The notes beneath the pieces were generated by a model that searched no databases, was not told the DNA's origin, and worked only from the letters and a program-made list of their open reading frames with translations. Positions 9,209-21,302 of a stretch of 64,000 nucleotides of DNA are shown one piece after another; within the stretch, counting starts at the first letter, position 1, and each line of letters begins with the position of its first letter. Made by a program: the position numbers and the translations under genes. Source of the DNA: Purshia tridentata (lineage: Eukaryota; Streptophyta; Magnoliopsida; Rosales; Rosaceae); NCBI GenBank assembly GCA_003254885.1, contig QANT01008687.1:1-64000 (forward strand). Reading direction: 5' to 3'.

Positions 9209-9587
9209 TTTTCATTTGTTTGACTGTAGTTTTTCAAATACTTTGATTGTTGCAACTTGCATTGTTGTGATGTGTAATATTTTAGTCCACATCAATGCAA
9301 GATGTTATCTATACGGGTCTCACCCCCATTTGGATTTTATTAGTTTCAATATAATGCATTTGGACTGAGCTAGCTAGCCAATTTAGACCATTTGGTATCA
9401 AAATTGAACATTTGGTAAATTTATATATTGACCAAAGCAGCTAAAGTCATGCTTTGAGTGATGTAAATGCTTATTCAATGTCTTCCTCCTTTTCAATCTT
9501 TCCCATATATATGAAGGAAAAATAGAATATCTTTTCTTCTACAGTTCTACTTCAACTTAATTGTTCATCATTCTTTGAATCTTGAAG

Positions 9588-10800
9588 ATGAACACACAAG
9601 AGCTGGAACTGCAATCCAGAGGTTAGTCCCTTAAAGAAAGTAATTAATTATCAAGTGTTTGATAAATTGCTTAAACCAGTTTCTGAACATCAACTTGTAT
9701 TTACATGCATGTGTTAATGTTCACCAGTTGGGGAGCTGAGACTAGATTCACCAACAGACACCTCCCGGCAGAAACCTAATTACAAGTGGTGGATTCGCGT
9801 GACCATCTACACCCTCTTTCTTCTGGCCGGCCAATCTGCAGCCACGCTCTTGGGCCGATTATACTATGACAAAGGAGGCAATAGCAAGTGGATGGCAACA
9901 TTTGTTCAATCTGCCGGCTTCCCAATTCTACTTCCTCTCCTCTTTTTCTTCCCAACACCAATTAAGTTGACCACAAAAATCATAACCACCCTTGCCTTAC
10001 TCTACCTCTTCTTCGGCCTACTCTTGACAGGCGACAACTTGATGTATTCGTATGGCCTTCTGTATCTTCCTGTCTCCACATACTCTTTGCTATGTGCAAC
10101 CCAATTGGCCTTCAATGCATTCTTCTCATTCTTTCTTAATGCACAAAAGTTCACTCCTTTTATACTAAATTCTCTAGTACTTGTCACTATGTCTGCTTCT
10201 CTTCTTGCAATCAATGCAGACTCTGAAAACACTACCAATCACATCCCCAAGACAAAGTATGTGATTGGTTTCCTATGCACGGTTGGTGCATCCGCTACTT
10301 ACTCATTGTACCTTTCTCTGGTTCAACTTTCATTCCAGAAGGTTATAAAGATAGAGACATTTTCTACTGTCCTGAACATGCAAATATACCCATCATTTGT
10401 TGCAACATGTTGGTGTGTAGTAGGACTTTTTGCAAGTGGGGAATGGAAGGTTTTGGAAAGTGAGATGAAGGAATACAAACAAGGAAGGGTCTCTTACGTA
10501 ATGACCCTGCTTTGGACTGCTGTGACATGGCAAGTTTCCTCAGTGGGTTTGTTGGGCTTGATTTTTGAAGTGTCATCTCTCTTCTCAAATGTCATCAGTA
10601 CCTTGGCTTTGCCTCTTGTTCCCATTCTTGCTGTTATTTTTTTCCAAGATAAAATGGATGGGATTAAAGTGATGGCAATGCTGTTGGCAATCTGGGGCTT
10701 TGTTTCCTACATCTATCAACATTATATAGATGACTTGAAATCCAAGGCAAACAAAACCAATGAAAATCAAATTTCTAGGATTGTCATAGAGGCTTGTTGA
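9588..10800 (+). CDS. purine permease (PUP) family transporter
   Basis: Two exons, 9588-9621 and 9728-10800, joined across a 106-bp GT..AG intron inside a Val codon, giving 368 aa. The start is the ATG of MNTQELELQS; the longest open frame alone begins with a GTG inside exon 2 and misses the N-terminus. PUP proteins are plant plasma-membrane or endomembrane proton-coupled carriers of purines, cytokinins and related bases. The product has a hydrophilic N-terminus, the KWWIRVTIYTLFLLAGQS first helix, and about ten hydrophobic helices. Family signatures visible are LLGRLYYDKGG, LTGDNLMYSYGLLYLPVSTYSL, TQLAFNA and SSLFSNVISTLALPLVPILAV. Length is typical (350-390 aa). The N-terminal GLLYLPVSTYSLL block resembles the PUP10/PUP21 subgroup, but subgroup and substrate cannot be fixed. 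Confidence 0.9.
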
Positions 10801-11458
10801 TGAGAGATTTCAACTTTGATTCCCGATATTTGGGATTTCTAGCATTAGGACTTCAATTATGGAGGAGTTTTTGAATGCCTTTTTCTTTGGCAATAGTTTT
10901 AGTCATAGTAGTTTGAGACATTTTTTGTTTGCCTAAGATTATGAGGAAGTATTTCATAAACAAAAGATTCATGTTTTCTTGATTTGTAGGGTCTCTTAAA
11001 TTTTTTTGGATAAATAAGTTGCAAAGTAGTGACTTCAATTTTTTTTTTTTTTTGTAAAAAATAGTCATGGTATGAAGCACATGACCGGTTTCAGGTGGAA
11101 AATAGTCATTTACATGACAAAAATTAGTTGAAACTAAAAAATTGAATAAAGAAAACTCTCTCACTTTCCTCCCCACCTAGTCTCTCTTCTCTATGCATAT
11201 TTAAGGAACTGTACACAGTCTGCAAGAAACCATGGAGGAGGAGAGGGAGAGAAAGAGGTGAGGACCATATGGCAGCAAATTTCAGCATTGACACGTTCAT
11301 TTTGTTAAGGGGATCGATAATCTTGGTTAGATTGGAAACTCATTAGGCAGGGACATATCCAACTTCTGGGTTGTAACTTGTAGTAATGCTCTTGCAAAGT
11401 TTTATTTTATTTTATTTTTTCATACAAGTTTTCTTAGGTGACAGCCCATCCTAAATAC

Positions 11459-11485
11459 AACCCAACCCAACCCAACCCAACCCAA
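11459..11485. repeat. (AACCC)n microsatellite
   Basis: Five consecutive AACCC units followed by an imperfect one. The period is 5 and not the 7 of plant telomere repeats. Confidence 0.9.
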
Positions 11486-12818
11486 TCCAACGCACCACAC
11501 CACACCCCTACACATCCTAACCCATGGGTCCCATACTAATTTGAAAATCAAGGTCCGTCCCTGACATTGGGCTACCAACTCACAGCATAAGTACGTACTT
11601 TTGTTTCGTTTGTGAGCATATGGAATTGCCTTGCCCTTGTGAAAATGTTTATAACCCTCCCAAAATGAGTTATGGCCCACATGAATAATACTTGAATTCG
11701 ACTTAGTTTCCTTAATGTGAGTACAACAAGTAAGGTTGATACAGTGGGCTTATCTAGTGGATTTGGGAAAGAAATGTATCACATGGAAATTTGACACTCA
11801 GCTTGGCTCAAATCATTAGTTGGAATTTCACAAGTGGGGATGAAAGGAGCCATGCTTGAGATGAAGACATTTCCGGAGCACACGTGGAAACTAGGGATGA
11901 ATTTAACGGCTTAGAAATTCTCTCGACTTTCGTAACTTTTTTTTTACTGACTCTAGGCAACGAGTGCTCAGTAGTACATTTTTATTTATTCTTTAACCAC
12001 TCGGCACTAATTTATCAGCTTTATATTAGGTTTTAACTCTAGAATTTTAAAAGACTTCAAAAGCCCTATTATACATCCTAAGAAGATATGAGATGAATTT
12101 GTACCATGTACCCTAAAAAAGGGGCGGTGGAGGCAGCGCCGAGCGCTCGTTGCAGTGCTCGGTTGTTATAAAAAGAAAAAGATGTCGAGGGCTGGACGAT
12201 GGTTATCTGTAAAAAAAAAAAAAAGGGCATTCGTTTTAGAAAAAAATTTATTAACGATTAGTTAGCGTAATCAACCGTTTTTGAACAAGCAATACTTTTT
12301 ATTATTTATAAGTTGAGTTCAACCCAAAATATGTTCATTTTTTCTCTGTAAAAAAGAAATTGATCTAAAATGATTTTTTTAAAAACAAAATCATAATAGT
12401 AATAATCATTTTTCCAAATAAGTTTCAATTATGAAAATATTCATGCATATCATTTTACCATCTCCCACAAAATCTGAATTCGTTGAACCTTATTTATCAC
12501 TTACCAATTATATAAATATATTATTAAATTTTGATATGGAAATGGTTAGGTAAAATCTGCTGGCCAATATGATACTACAATGACAACATAATGCTACTGA
12601 GCACAACCCTATAAATAGATACCTAAAGCCATAGTCATCCTCATCCTCATCCTTCATAGAAATCGATCGTACTACTATATGTCTTCTTTTATAGGGTTTA
12701 TCCTTTCTCTAGTAAAATTAGCATAGATGATCTTTCAAATTATCACTTTCTGAATTTTTGGGGATCTCTGTTTCTCATTGATTTCAAGTATAGTGGATAA
12801 AAGGTGTATGCGAGTATA

Positions 12819-12971
12819 ATGGAGGAAAACACCAACATCCTTGGGTTTTCGAATAGGAAAAAAATCAAAAAAGAGTTAGAGGCCCAACAACATTTGAGAT
12901 CTTATCGGAACAATGATTTACTAGAATTAATGTATTGTTCTCTATCTCTATCTCTCTCTTTCTCCCTTTGA
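12819..12971 (+). CDS. short open frame of 50 codons, doubtful gene
   Basis: An ATG frame for a 50-aa peptide beginning MEENTNILGF, with a basic KKIKK stretch and ending in a low-complexity Ser/Leu run from a CT-rich tract. A TATA-like CTATAAATAG lies about 210 bp upstream, near 12611. I recognise no family. The serine-leucine tail is a microsatellite artefact, and the whole may be non-coding. Confidence 0.15.
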   Translation: MEENTNILGFSNRKKIKKELEAQQHLRSYRNNDLLELMYCSLSLSLSFSL

Positions 12972-13829
12972 TAATCGATTATGTAAGGCATGCATGTATG
13001 CTTCTCTGTGTTATATATATCTATTAGTACTTTAGGTTTATATACATGTATATATTAACATGATAGTGTGTTGTGGGTAGCTATTTTATGATTTTGATCT
13101 GTTCATGGAGCTAGAAATATATATATATATATATATGTTTTTTTTTTCAAGTGGANTAGAAATATATATATATATATATATGTTTTTTTTTTTTCAAGTG
13201 GAAAGCTTTGATTGATCTATTCTTATATTTTGAAAAATGATAACTAGGTCTATGCATATGTGTTTCACACTTTCAATAATTCTGTATAAATTTCTTATTT
13301 TAATCAGACTGGAGGGTTGGTATAATGGTTCAACGAGGCTTGGGACTTCGATGTAGTCATCTCATCGCTCCAGCCCAGTTATTCCTTGAAGCTGAGCATG
13401 TCTTCATCTGTGAACATATGTATGCTTCTTCTCTCTGCAGGTGGAGGAAGAGGTAGCTAGCTATTGCATATGTTAGAGCTTCCACTCGACTACTTGTTTC
13501 AAAGTCGGTACTCAACTGAGGAGATTCTGACGATGCTTAAGAATAATTAAAACATACTCGTCCAACCTTTTGAACTTTTGTTTGATGATGATGATGATGA
13601 AGTAGGAATGAGCAGATCTGCATGTTGATCTTCTGATTTTTTTTTTTGGTACCTTAAAATTACCTCCATTGAGATGAAGTACTAGTGACCTATTGTAATT
13701 GTTCTGCTATTGTTTAGGGGTAGTATTGGAATTCAATATGTAAGGGGTAGTGCTGGATTTGTTTATTTGCTATCGAGCAGGTTGTGTTAGTATCAAATGT
13801 AATATTATAAAGTTGAATAGCCAAGAGCC

Positions 13830-14050
13830 AAGAGCCAAGAGGTTAACTATATGGGTCTCACACCATTTGGACTTCAGTTTTTCTTTTTTATTATTTTGGA
13901 TCCATATATTCAGACTTGGCTAGTCCATTTAGACCATTTATTGTTGTTTGAAAGTTGAAAGTTGACCCTGTATCAGACTTTAATAGATATGAATAATGAG
14001 TGATGATGAGTGATGTAATGCTTATTCATGCTCCTCCTATTGCTTATTCA
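13830..14050. repeat. decayed copy of the permease upstream region
   Basis: Ordered blocks match 9305-9490, just upstream of the PUP gene: GGGTCTCAC..CCATTTGGA, a TTTAGACCATTT block, AGTTGACC/ATTGACC, GAGTGATGTAA(A)TGCTTATTCA and TCCTCCT. No permease coding sequence follows. This looks like a remnant of a duplicated permease locus or of a repeat shared by both sites. Confidence 0.5.
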
Positions 14051-14116
14051 GACTTGGTTACTCATCTGCTAAAGTGAAATAAGTGAAAAACTCGATTTTC
14101 GTGACTAACTCTTCCA

Positions 14117-14185
14117 TGGGATATCTCTCACAATGAGGTGGGAATCCCATGTTGTGTGACCCACCTCATTGTGAGAGATGTTCTA
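14117..14185 (+). other. strong RNA hairpin-forming inverted repeat
   Basis: A perfect 20-bp inverted repeat, ATCTCTCACAATGAGGTGGG (14123-14142) with its complement at 14160-14179, flanks a 17-nt loop. The stem continues six more pairs outward to 14117/14185, three of them G-U on the plus strand. It could be a MITE core or a small-RNA precursor; no known family was recognised. Confidence 0.6.
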
Positions 14186-15083
14186 ATAGAGCATGCCCCA
14201 TAGAAAAGTCTCTGGATTTTCACCCAAGCAAAATTATGCATCTGCAAGCAAGATACATAATTTGAAGAACATAAGGTAAAAACAAACAACAATTTAATAA
14301 CAAGAAAATCATAAAATGAATACCAGAGCCTGTGACTACATTGTTCAACACTAAATTCTAAACTCTTGCTATAACACAACTTGATACACAAATCATCAAA
14401 TTTAGTACTTTAAAGTAAAGCCAACATCACTGCATCTCTGGCATAAAATGCAACTAGTTAATCTCCTACCATCCGGTTGAGAGGAGAAGAGCTCCAATGA
14501 GAAGACTTGAGAGTGCTGATGAAACATACATTTCTGATGAAATTGGGCCTCCTTGACACCAAATCTTAGAAATGAGATTTCTTTCCAAACATGAATTGTA
14601 CCCAAATTCTAGGCCCAGACTGTCAAGCCCAACTTCTCCGTTTTTCTCTTTTTAAAGCCCAATTTATAATTCAAAATGGTCTACAAAACAGCAAGAACGA
14701 AGTAACAAAAAGAAAAAAATGCATTGACTGAATTCAAAAGGAGTCAAAGGATAGGGACCTTAATCCAGAAAGACAAGTATACAAAAAGGCCGTGACGTGG
14801 ATAACCAGAGGCGAGCATGACGCCCACATTTCGTCTCCCTCACCTCCACCACCACCACCAGTCACTCTCTCAACTCTCAGCAGTCAGTCACTCTCCAAAA
14901 ACGGAACACTAATTAATTAAATCAATTAAATAAATAAGAAACCAAAAAGCAAACAAAATAGCTTTCCTACTCCTCATCTACTACCTGTTTCTCTCGCTCA
15001 CGCTCGCTGCGTGCGTGTTCGTCGTCTCAGCAACCGCTTCTTCTGCTGCTGCTGCTTCGGCACTTCGCGAACCGCTTCGCCCA

Positions 15084-18000
15084 ATGGCAGCGACCATGGA
15101 GAGCTTGATCGAACTCGTCAATCGGATTCAGAGGGCCTGTACGGTCCTCGGTGACTATGGCGGCGACTATGCCTTGCCTACTCTCTGGGAGTCTCTTCCC
15201 GCTGTCGTCGTCGTCGGCGGCCAGGTCTCTCTCTCTCTCTCTCTTTGGACACACTCGCACATATACATTGTCACACACGCCCTTTGTTGTTGTCGCCGTT
15301 ATCGCCGTCGCCGTCGCCGCCGTCGCCGTTGCCGTTGCCGGCGGTCAGCTCATTTGCTTGTTTTCACATCACTTACACACATACATTGTCACTGTCACAC
15401 GCACCCTTCATCGTCGTCGCTGTCGTATTCGCCGTCCAATTTCCGTCGTCGATGCCGCCGTCGTTATTGTTTGTCACTGTCACACGCACCCTTCATCGTC
15501 GTCGCCGTCGTATTCGCCGTCCAATTTCCGTCGTCGATGCCGCCGTCGTTATTGTGTGTTTTTTTTAATTTTTCGGCTAATTGAATTATGGTGTGCGTGG
15601 ATGGAAATGCAGAGTTCTGGAAAGTCGTCGGTGTTGGAGAGCATCGTTGGCCGTGATTTTCTTCCAAGAGGATCAGGTTAGGGTTTATGCGATTACGAAT
15701 CTTTTATTTGCTGTACTGATTATTAGTTTTCAATTTTGCGCTGTTTGGCTCTCGAGAAAGTGGAGGAAACAAAAATTAAATTACAAGAAAATAATAAAGG
15801 AAAAGTCAACTATTTATCAACATAAAAAATAAAAGTCAATTTAGTCAAACTAAGCAATTTAAAATTCTTTGTTGATGATTACGTATACTATTTAGTTCGA
15901 ATGCACACACATAAACTAAATGGCTTCAAAATTCATTTTAGTTTATTTCACTTCTTCTCTCTTTGCTGTCAAGTTGGTGAAGCTTTTATGTTGCTTGGTT
16001 TTCAGGGATTGTGACGAGGAGGCCGTTGGTCTTGCAGCTGCACAAGACAGAACCGGGGCTGCAGGAGTATGCTGAGTTTCTCCACTTGCAAAAGAAAAGA
16101 TTCACTGATTTCTGTATGTTTACAGATATCGCTAATACATGGAACACCTGATTTTTTTCTTTTTTCTTTCTTGATAACATTTCTGTATGTTAACTGTACA
16201 ATGGCAGATTGTCATGTAAAAGTTAACTGAGTGATTGGTAATGAATGGTGAAACAACTTGATAGATGATGATTTGCATAATTAGGTGCTATAGCGATTGA
16301 TGCTAATTCCTTGTTCTTTTATTACCATCAGATCTGCACGGTTATAAATACTATCATCATGCCAATCAATAATTTTTTATACTACCTGTACCATCAAATA
16401 GCTTTGTTCAGGTTTTTTTTTATTGCTTAATTATGCATTCAAATCACTTAATGCTTAAAAATTTATGGTTAAATATTGATATAGAAATAAAAGTTGCAAA
16501 AGTATGCAATTGTTTTCTCTTTTCTTATATTTTGAAGTAAAATTTGGAATGTAATTTAATTGTTTGTATATTTTATTTTTTTAAACAGCTGTGGTTCGGA
16601 AGGAAATTCAGGATGAAACTGACAGAATGACTGGGAGATCAAAACAGATTTCTCATGTTCCTATTCATCTCAGTATCTATTCTCCAAATGGTAATGGTAA
16701 CATGACCTATATTTTTGTGTTACATGTGATTGTTAAGCGCTGTGATATGTCTTATTTTCTTTTGGTTCATGATTTATTAGCATCTTATAAGATTACAGAT
16801 TTACAATTTATTTCTAATTTACAGAAATTTCATTCTATTTGATGATCATGAACCATTAGGTGAAAAGCGTGACCTCAATTTCCTGAAGTGCACATCAATG
16901 AACAAGAAGCATTTTGAGTTTTCTTGTATAGAAAATTCACAAGTCCTTGATCATGTAGTCACACGCCAAATATTTCCTTTCTATCTGTCTTTTTTTTGTC
17001 CTAACAACTTTTTTGCACCTGTAACATTTTGGTGTGCTATAAACCATGAGAGCATCAAAAGAATAATTTATTGTATCAGAAAAATTCTTGTTTTGATAAA
17101 CAAAAACTCTTAGGTTAATTTCGTTGATTCATTCTTTTATATTTCTTCTGATTTTTTACCAAATTCTGGTGTTAAAACAAGTTCCTAATGGTAATTATGT
17201 GTGGTTCTTGATCTCTGTTACACAATGTTTGAACAGCTTATTTTCCTTTGATATATGAACTCTGTAGTCTATCCTGCTATCTGACAATCAGAGTTTATCT
17301 TTTCGGCAGTTGTCAATCTAACATTGATAGATTTGCCTGGTTTAACCAAGGTTGCTGTAGGTATAATTCTTTTACTGTTACCCTTTATTCCATAATTTAT
17401 TCCATGATAAAATGGAAGTTTCAATATTATATTTATTTTTTATTTACTGAGCTAAATCAGAGATGTTTGTTACTGACAGAGGGACAGCCAGAGAGCGTTG
17501 TTCAGGACATTGAAAACATGGTTCGTTCTTATGTTGAGAAGGTAATATGATTTCCCCCTCAATTTATGGATTAAAGTTTATCATTGTGCATATGCACCAT
17601 CTATGTCATTACAGTACGAATACAGTCTTTGAACAAAGAAGAATTCTGAGTTGTCTGTCAAGAATCTACTCCGTAAATTGGTTTTCATACAAGTTCAAAT
17701 TTAATATTAATTCATGCTTATCACAAAGAGTGTATATTCAATGCCCCTTACTCGTTCAAGTTTTAGGAAAGAGATGATCTTTTAGACTCCTTAAGTCAAA
17801 TTATGGGCCCTAAGAGTTTTAATTATTTAGTTTCCCCATGTTCCAATTTTTGGTGGTACATATCTTTATCTTAAAGTCTTAAACTTGATTATTCCCTTTA
17901 GAATGGTCTAATTTTCCAATGGATTACTGTCAAAACGTATCTTGTATGTTGTTGATGGCATTGTTGATGGTGTTCCATAATATCCCAGATTTACTTTTTC

Positions 18001-21000
18001 TTTTTTTTTTTCCAATCCAATTCATTTATAGTTATTATAACAAATTTTCTTGAGAAGTGATTTTTGACAGTGGGTTAGATTTATGATTTATCCTGTTTGT
18101 CTTCATTAAGACAATTATTTCATTTCAAGCGTATTCCTAAGATTTATTTGCCACTTAAAAAAATTTTAAATAGATTTTTTGTCTTGGAAGTTCCTTTACA
18201 AGCTAAGTTTTGTTTTATTCTCCATTCTTGATGAATATATGTATCTTGGTTGCAGCCTAACTGCATCATTCTGGCAATAACTCCTGCCAATCAAGACATA
18301 GCAACATCTGACGCTATCAAGATTGCTAGAGAAGCTGATCCTACAGGTATCCTTTGTGTACAATTTTCCTATTTTATCATTCAATCTTTTGACCTCATAT
18401 GAACCATGTGCTATCAATATTATTTTCTGCTTTACATATTGGCCTTAACGTTTCTTTCTTAGGTGAAAGGACATTTGGTGTGTTGACAAAGCTTGATTTA
18501 ATGGATAAGGGAACAAATGCTCTGGATGTAAGACATTTTGCTTTTCTTTTTCTGTTTCAGCTTGAATTGTTGTGAATCTGAGTGTTTAGCAGAAAGCTAC
18601 ATACGTAATGGTTATTAATGTGTTGAGACTTGGGGGAGGGTTGATGACTGGAGGAGTTTGGCTTTTTATTTTAAAACATATTTTATGCACAGAATAAGCC
18701 TAAAACCACTTTGTTCTCAATAGTCAAACTGTAGGATAAACATTCCCTCTTTGTCAATAATGTTTTCTTTGCATTGAGCTGTTAGGTTCTCGAAGGAAGA
18801 TCTTATCGGCTTCAACACCCTTGGGTTGGAATTGTGAACCGTTCACAAGCTGATATTAATAAAAATATGGACATGATTGCTGCCAGGCGGAGGGAGCGTG
18901 AGTTTTTTTCCACTAGTCCAGATTATGGACATTTGGCAAGCAAAATGGGGTCAGAATATCTTGCAAAACTTCTCTCCAAGGTTTTGCCTGTTCCATTTAT
19001 TTTTGATATGACAGCTCAATTTCTGCGTCTATTTCTCTAAGTTTTAAATTGATTTGATGGTTAATTTTGAGTTTTTATATGATTTCAGCATTTAGAGTCT
19101 GTAATTAAAGCGCGCATTCCAGGAATTGCATCTTTGATCAACAAAAGCATTGACGAACTTGAAGCCGAGTTGGATCATCTTGGTAGACCTGTTGCTATTG
19201 ATGCAGGGGTGAGGAGCTTATATTTGTCATCTATTCATTATATTTGGATATTGTTTTGGTTTAGGTTATAATGTGAAATTGTTTTATACATATGTTTCAG
19301 GCACAGTTATACACTATCTTAGAGTTATGCCGGGCTTTTGACCGGATATTCAAGGAGCATTTGGATGGAGGGTAATCAGTCCATTGCTTTTCTTTTTTGT
19401 TGTTTTTTCTTTTAACAAGTAAATCAAATGTATTTATAAAAAATAAAGGCAGAAGGCTCAGTACGTGTCTGTAACAGCTGTTTACAGATCGAGGGTAATA
19501 CATCCGTTTAACTTCCAATTTTCTGATCTGGAATTCAATGTTCCAGTGAGCTGTTTACAGAGGAACAAAATTACATGCATTTAGTGTTTCATTTTGTGGC
19601 CAACAAATGAGCTTGAAATTCAGAGTTCATTTGTGATTGAACACATGTGGACCTTGTCAAAGGGTTTGTTTACTTGATTCTTCAGTTTTTTCTATTTTAT
19701 ATCATCTTTTCTTTTGAGTGAAAATTCTTCTGAATCCTTGGGGTTAGCTCAAGTGGTGAGGGTGGGTGTGGTGTGGGGTGGGGTTAATGGGTTAGTATTA
19801 GGATAGGTCCAGTGTTCGATTCCCTCCTATATAACCAAAAAAAAAAAGCCAGAAAAACAGAAAATTCTTATGAATTCACTAGTTCTTTATGGCTGGCTCT
19901 CAGAAAGCATGTAAACTCAATAGAATGAAAGCAGTTAAATTCCAATATGATGGCCTGTTTTTGAAATATTGTGCATTCTTTGATGAATTTCCCATATTGC
20001 CCTCTGGTTTATAGATCATAAATTATTATTTTTCTTATCCCACTTTTCATCAAGTAACATCTCCCACAAGTGTGGGAAAAAAGATAATAAATGTTTCACT
20101 CTTTCTTCCTGTCTTGCTAAACTGCAGACGACCTGGCGGTGATCGAATATATGCAGTATTTGATCACCAACTCCCTGTTGCTTTGAGGAAGCTCCCTTTT
20201 GACCGTTATCTTTCGCTTCAAAATGTAAGGAAAGTGGTTTCAGAGGCAGATGGATACCAACCTCATTTAATTGCACCTGAGCAAGGTTATCGGCGCCTCA
20301 TTGACAGTGCACTTAACTATTTCAAAGGCCCATCTGAAGCTTCAGTAGATGCCGTAAGTGTTCACCATTGGGGTGGTTTTGTAGCGTCAATTAGTGCCTA
20401 ACAAGCTATATGCATAGATGTTTCTGCAGCCATTGGAAACAGAATTGATGTCAATTTTGTGCACTTGGGAAATTAACCAGTGATTGAACTTGCAATCTTT
20501 TGTTTTCTTAATTAGTAATCCAACACTGCAGGTTCACTTTATTTTGAAGGAAATTGTAAGAAGGTCAATGGCAGAAACTCAGGTTTAAAGCTTTGTATTC
20601 AATACACTTCATTTCACAGTAGCCAGTGGTTTCTGTAATGAGGGAAGTAATAGGTTATGTTTTTAAATGAAACAGGAGTTGAAGCGCTTTCCCACTCTTC
20701 AGACCGAACTGGCAGGAGCTGCTTATGAAGCATTGGAGAAGTTTCGTGAAGACAGCAAGAAGACGACTTTGCGATTGGTAGATATGGAATCCTCATATCT
20801 GACCGTGGATTTCTTCCGAAAACTCCCTCAAGAAGTGGAGAAGGGAGGAGATCTATCTGCCCTAACTGAAGATCGATATTCAGAGGGGCACTATCGCAGG
20901 ATAGGATCAAATGTTACTTCGTATATTGGGATGGTGTCAGAGACACTGAGGAATATCATACCAAAGGCTGTTGTTCATTGTCAAGTGAGGGAGGCTAAGC

Positions 21001-21302
21001 GGTCTTTGCTTGATCACTTCTATACCCAACTGGGCAAAAAAGAGGTATTCCAACAATCAGCCCACCATTTTTCTCTCTCTCTACACACACACGTGCCACA
21101 CACGCACACTCGTAAATGAATAAGAAAAAAAATTGATGATAGTTGACTGATCGAGTTGTGTTATTTCCTGTAGGGAAAGCAGCTTGCACAATTGCTGGAT
21201 GAATATCCTGCATTGATGGAAAGGAGGCAGCAATGTGCCAAGAGGCTTGAATTGTACAAGTCTGCAAGGGATGAGATCGACTCAGTCTCATGGTCCAGAT
21301 GA
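15084..21302 (+). CDS. DRP1: dynamin-related protein 1 (DRP1, phragmoplastin) GTPase
   Basis: Fifteen exons: 15084-15224, 15613-15676, 16006-16113, 16589-16690, 17310-17360, 17480-17541, 18256-18346, 18463-18527, 18786-18980, 19089-19208, 19301-19371, 20128-20353, 20532-20582, 20676-21044, 21174-21302. They total 614 aa, normal for plant DRP1 (610-625). DRP1 proteins polymerise on membranes at the cell plate and plasma membrane and drive clathrin-linked membrane remodelling. Seen in order: GTPase domain with P-loop GGQSSGKSS (residues 45-53), GSGIVTRRP switch, [18 protein letters not shown] and NRSQADI. The stalk/middle region contains [10 protein letters not shown], and the GED-type C-terminus includes [12 protein letters not shown] and ends in [13 protein letters not shown]. 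No PH or proline-rich domain is present, as usual for DRP1. The start [20 protein letters not shown] matches the family. Short linkers ([14 protein letters not shown]) resemble the DRP1C/1D/1E side more than 1A. Intron 1 is CG-rich and intron 11 carries a SINE. Confidence 0.95.
15388..15557. repeat. 85-bp tandem repeat (2 copies) in DRP1 intron 1
   Basis: Two 85-bp copies start at 15388 and 15473 and differ at about two positions. They are rich in CGTCG and CGCCG and follow a (CGCCGT)n stretch at about 15294-15345. The intron is GC-rich enough to give long chance open frames in several phases; the splice-based model shows it is not coding. Confidence 0.9.
19738..19859 (+). mobile_element. tRNA-derived SINE in DRP1 intron 11
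   Basis: The head contains an A-box-like TTAGCTCAAGTGGTGAGGG and a B-box GTGTTCGATTCC about 60 bp later. A short A-rich tail follows. Flanking target-site duplications of 16-18 bp are visible: GAAAATTCTTCTGAATCC (19720-19737) and GAAAATTCTTATGAATTC (19860-19877), with two differences. Total length is about 120 bp. It lies in sense orientation within the host intron. Confidence 0.8.

Larger units (their letters stand above)
10801..15083. other. long intergenic region with repeat remnants
   Basis: About 4.3 kb between the permease and the dynamin gene. It holds an AACCC microsatellite, a TATA-like site with a short open frame near 12.6-13.0 kb, a single N at 13156 flanked by duplicated AT-rich sequence, a decayed copy of the permease upstream region and a 26-bp hairpin. 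The last 100-150 bp are the 5' UTR and promoter of the DRP1 gene. Confidence 0.6.

Noticed and set aside
11459-11485. AACCC repeats as interstitial telomere sequence
   Set aside because: The period is 5 bases, not the 7 of plant telomeres, and the run is very short.
13310-13420. Possible tRNA-like or miRNA-like piece (GGGTTGGTATAATGGTT)
   Set aside because: It resembles a tRNA D-arm, but no anticodon stem, B box or acceptor pairing follows, and no convincing hairpin with a known small RNA was found.
15015-15083. Upstream in-frame extension of DRP1 exon 1
   Set aside because: It begins with GTG and gives Ala/Ser-rich residues not found in DRP1 proteins; the ATG at 15084 matches the family start.
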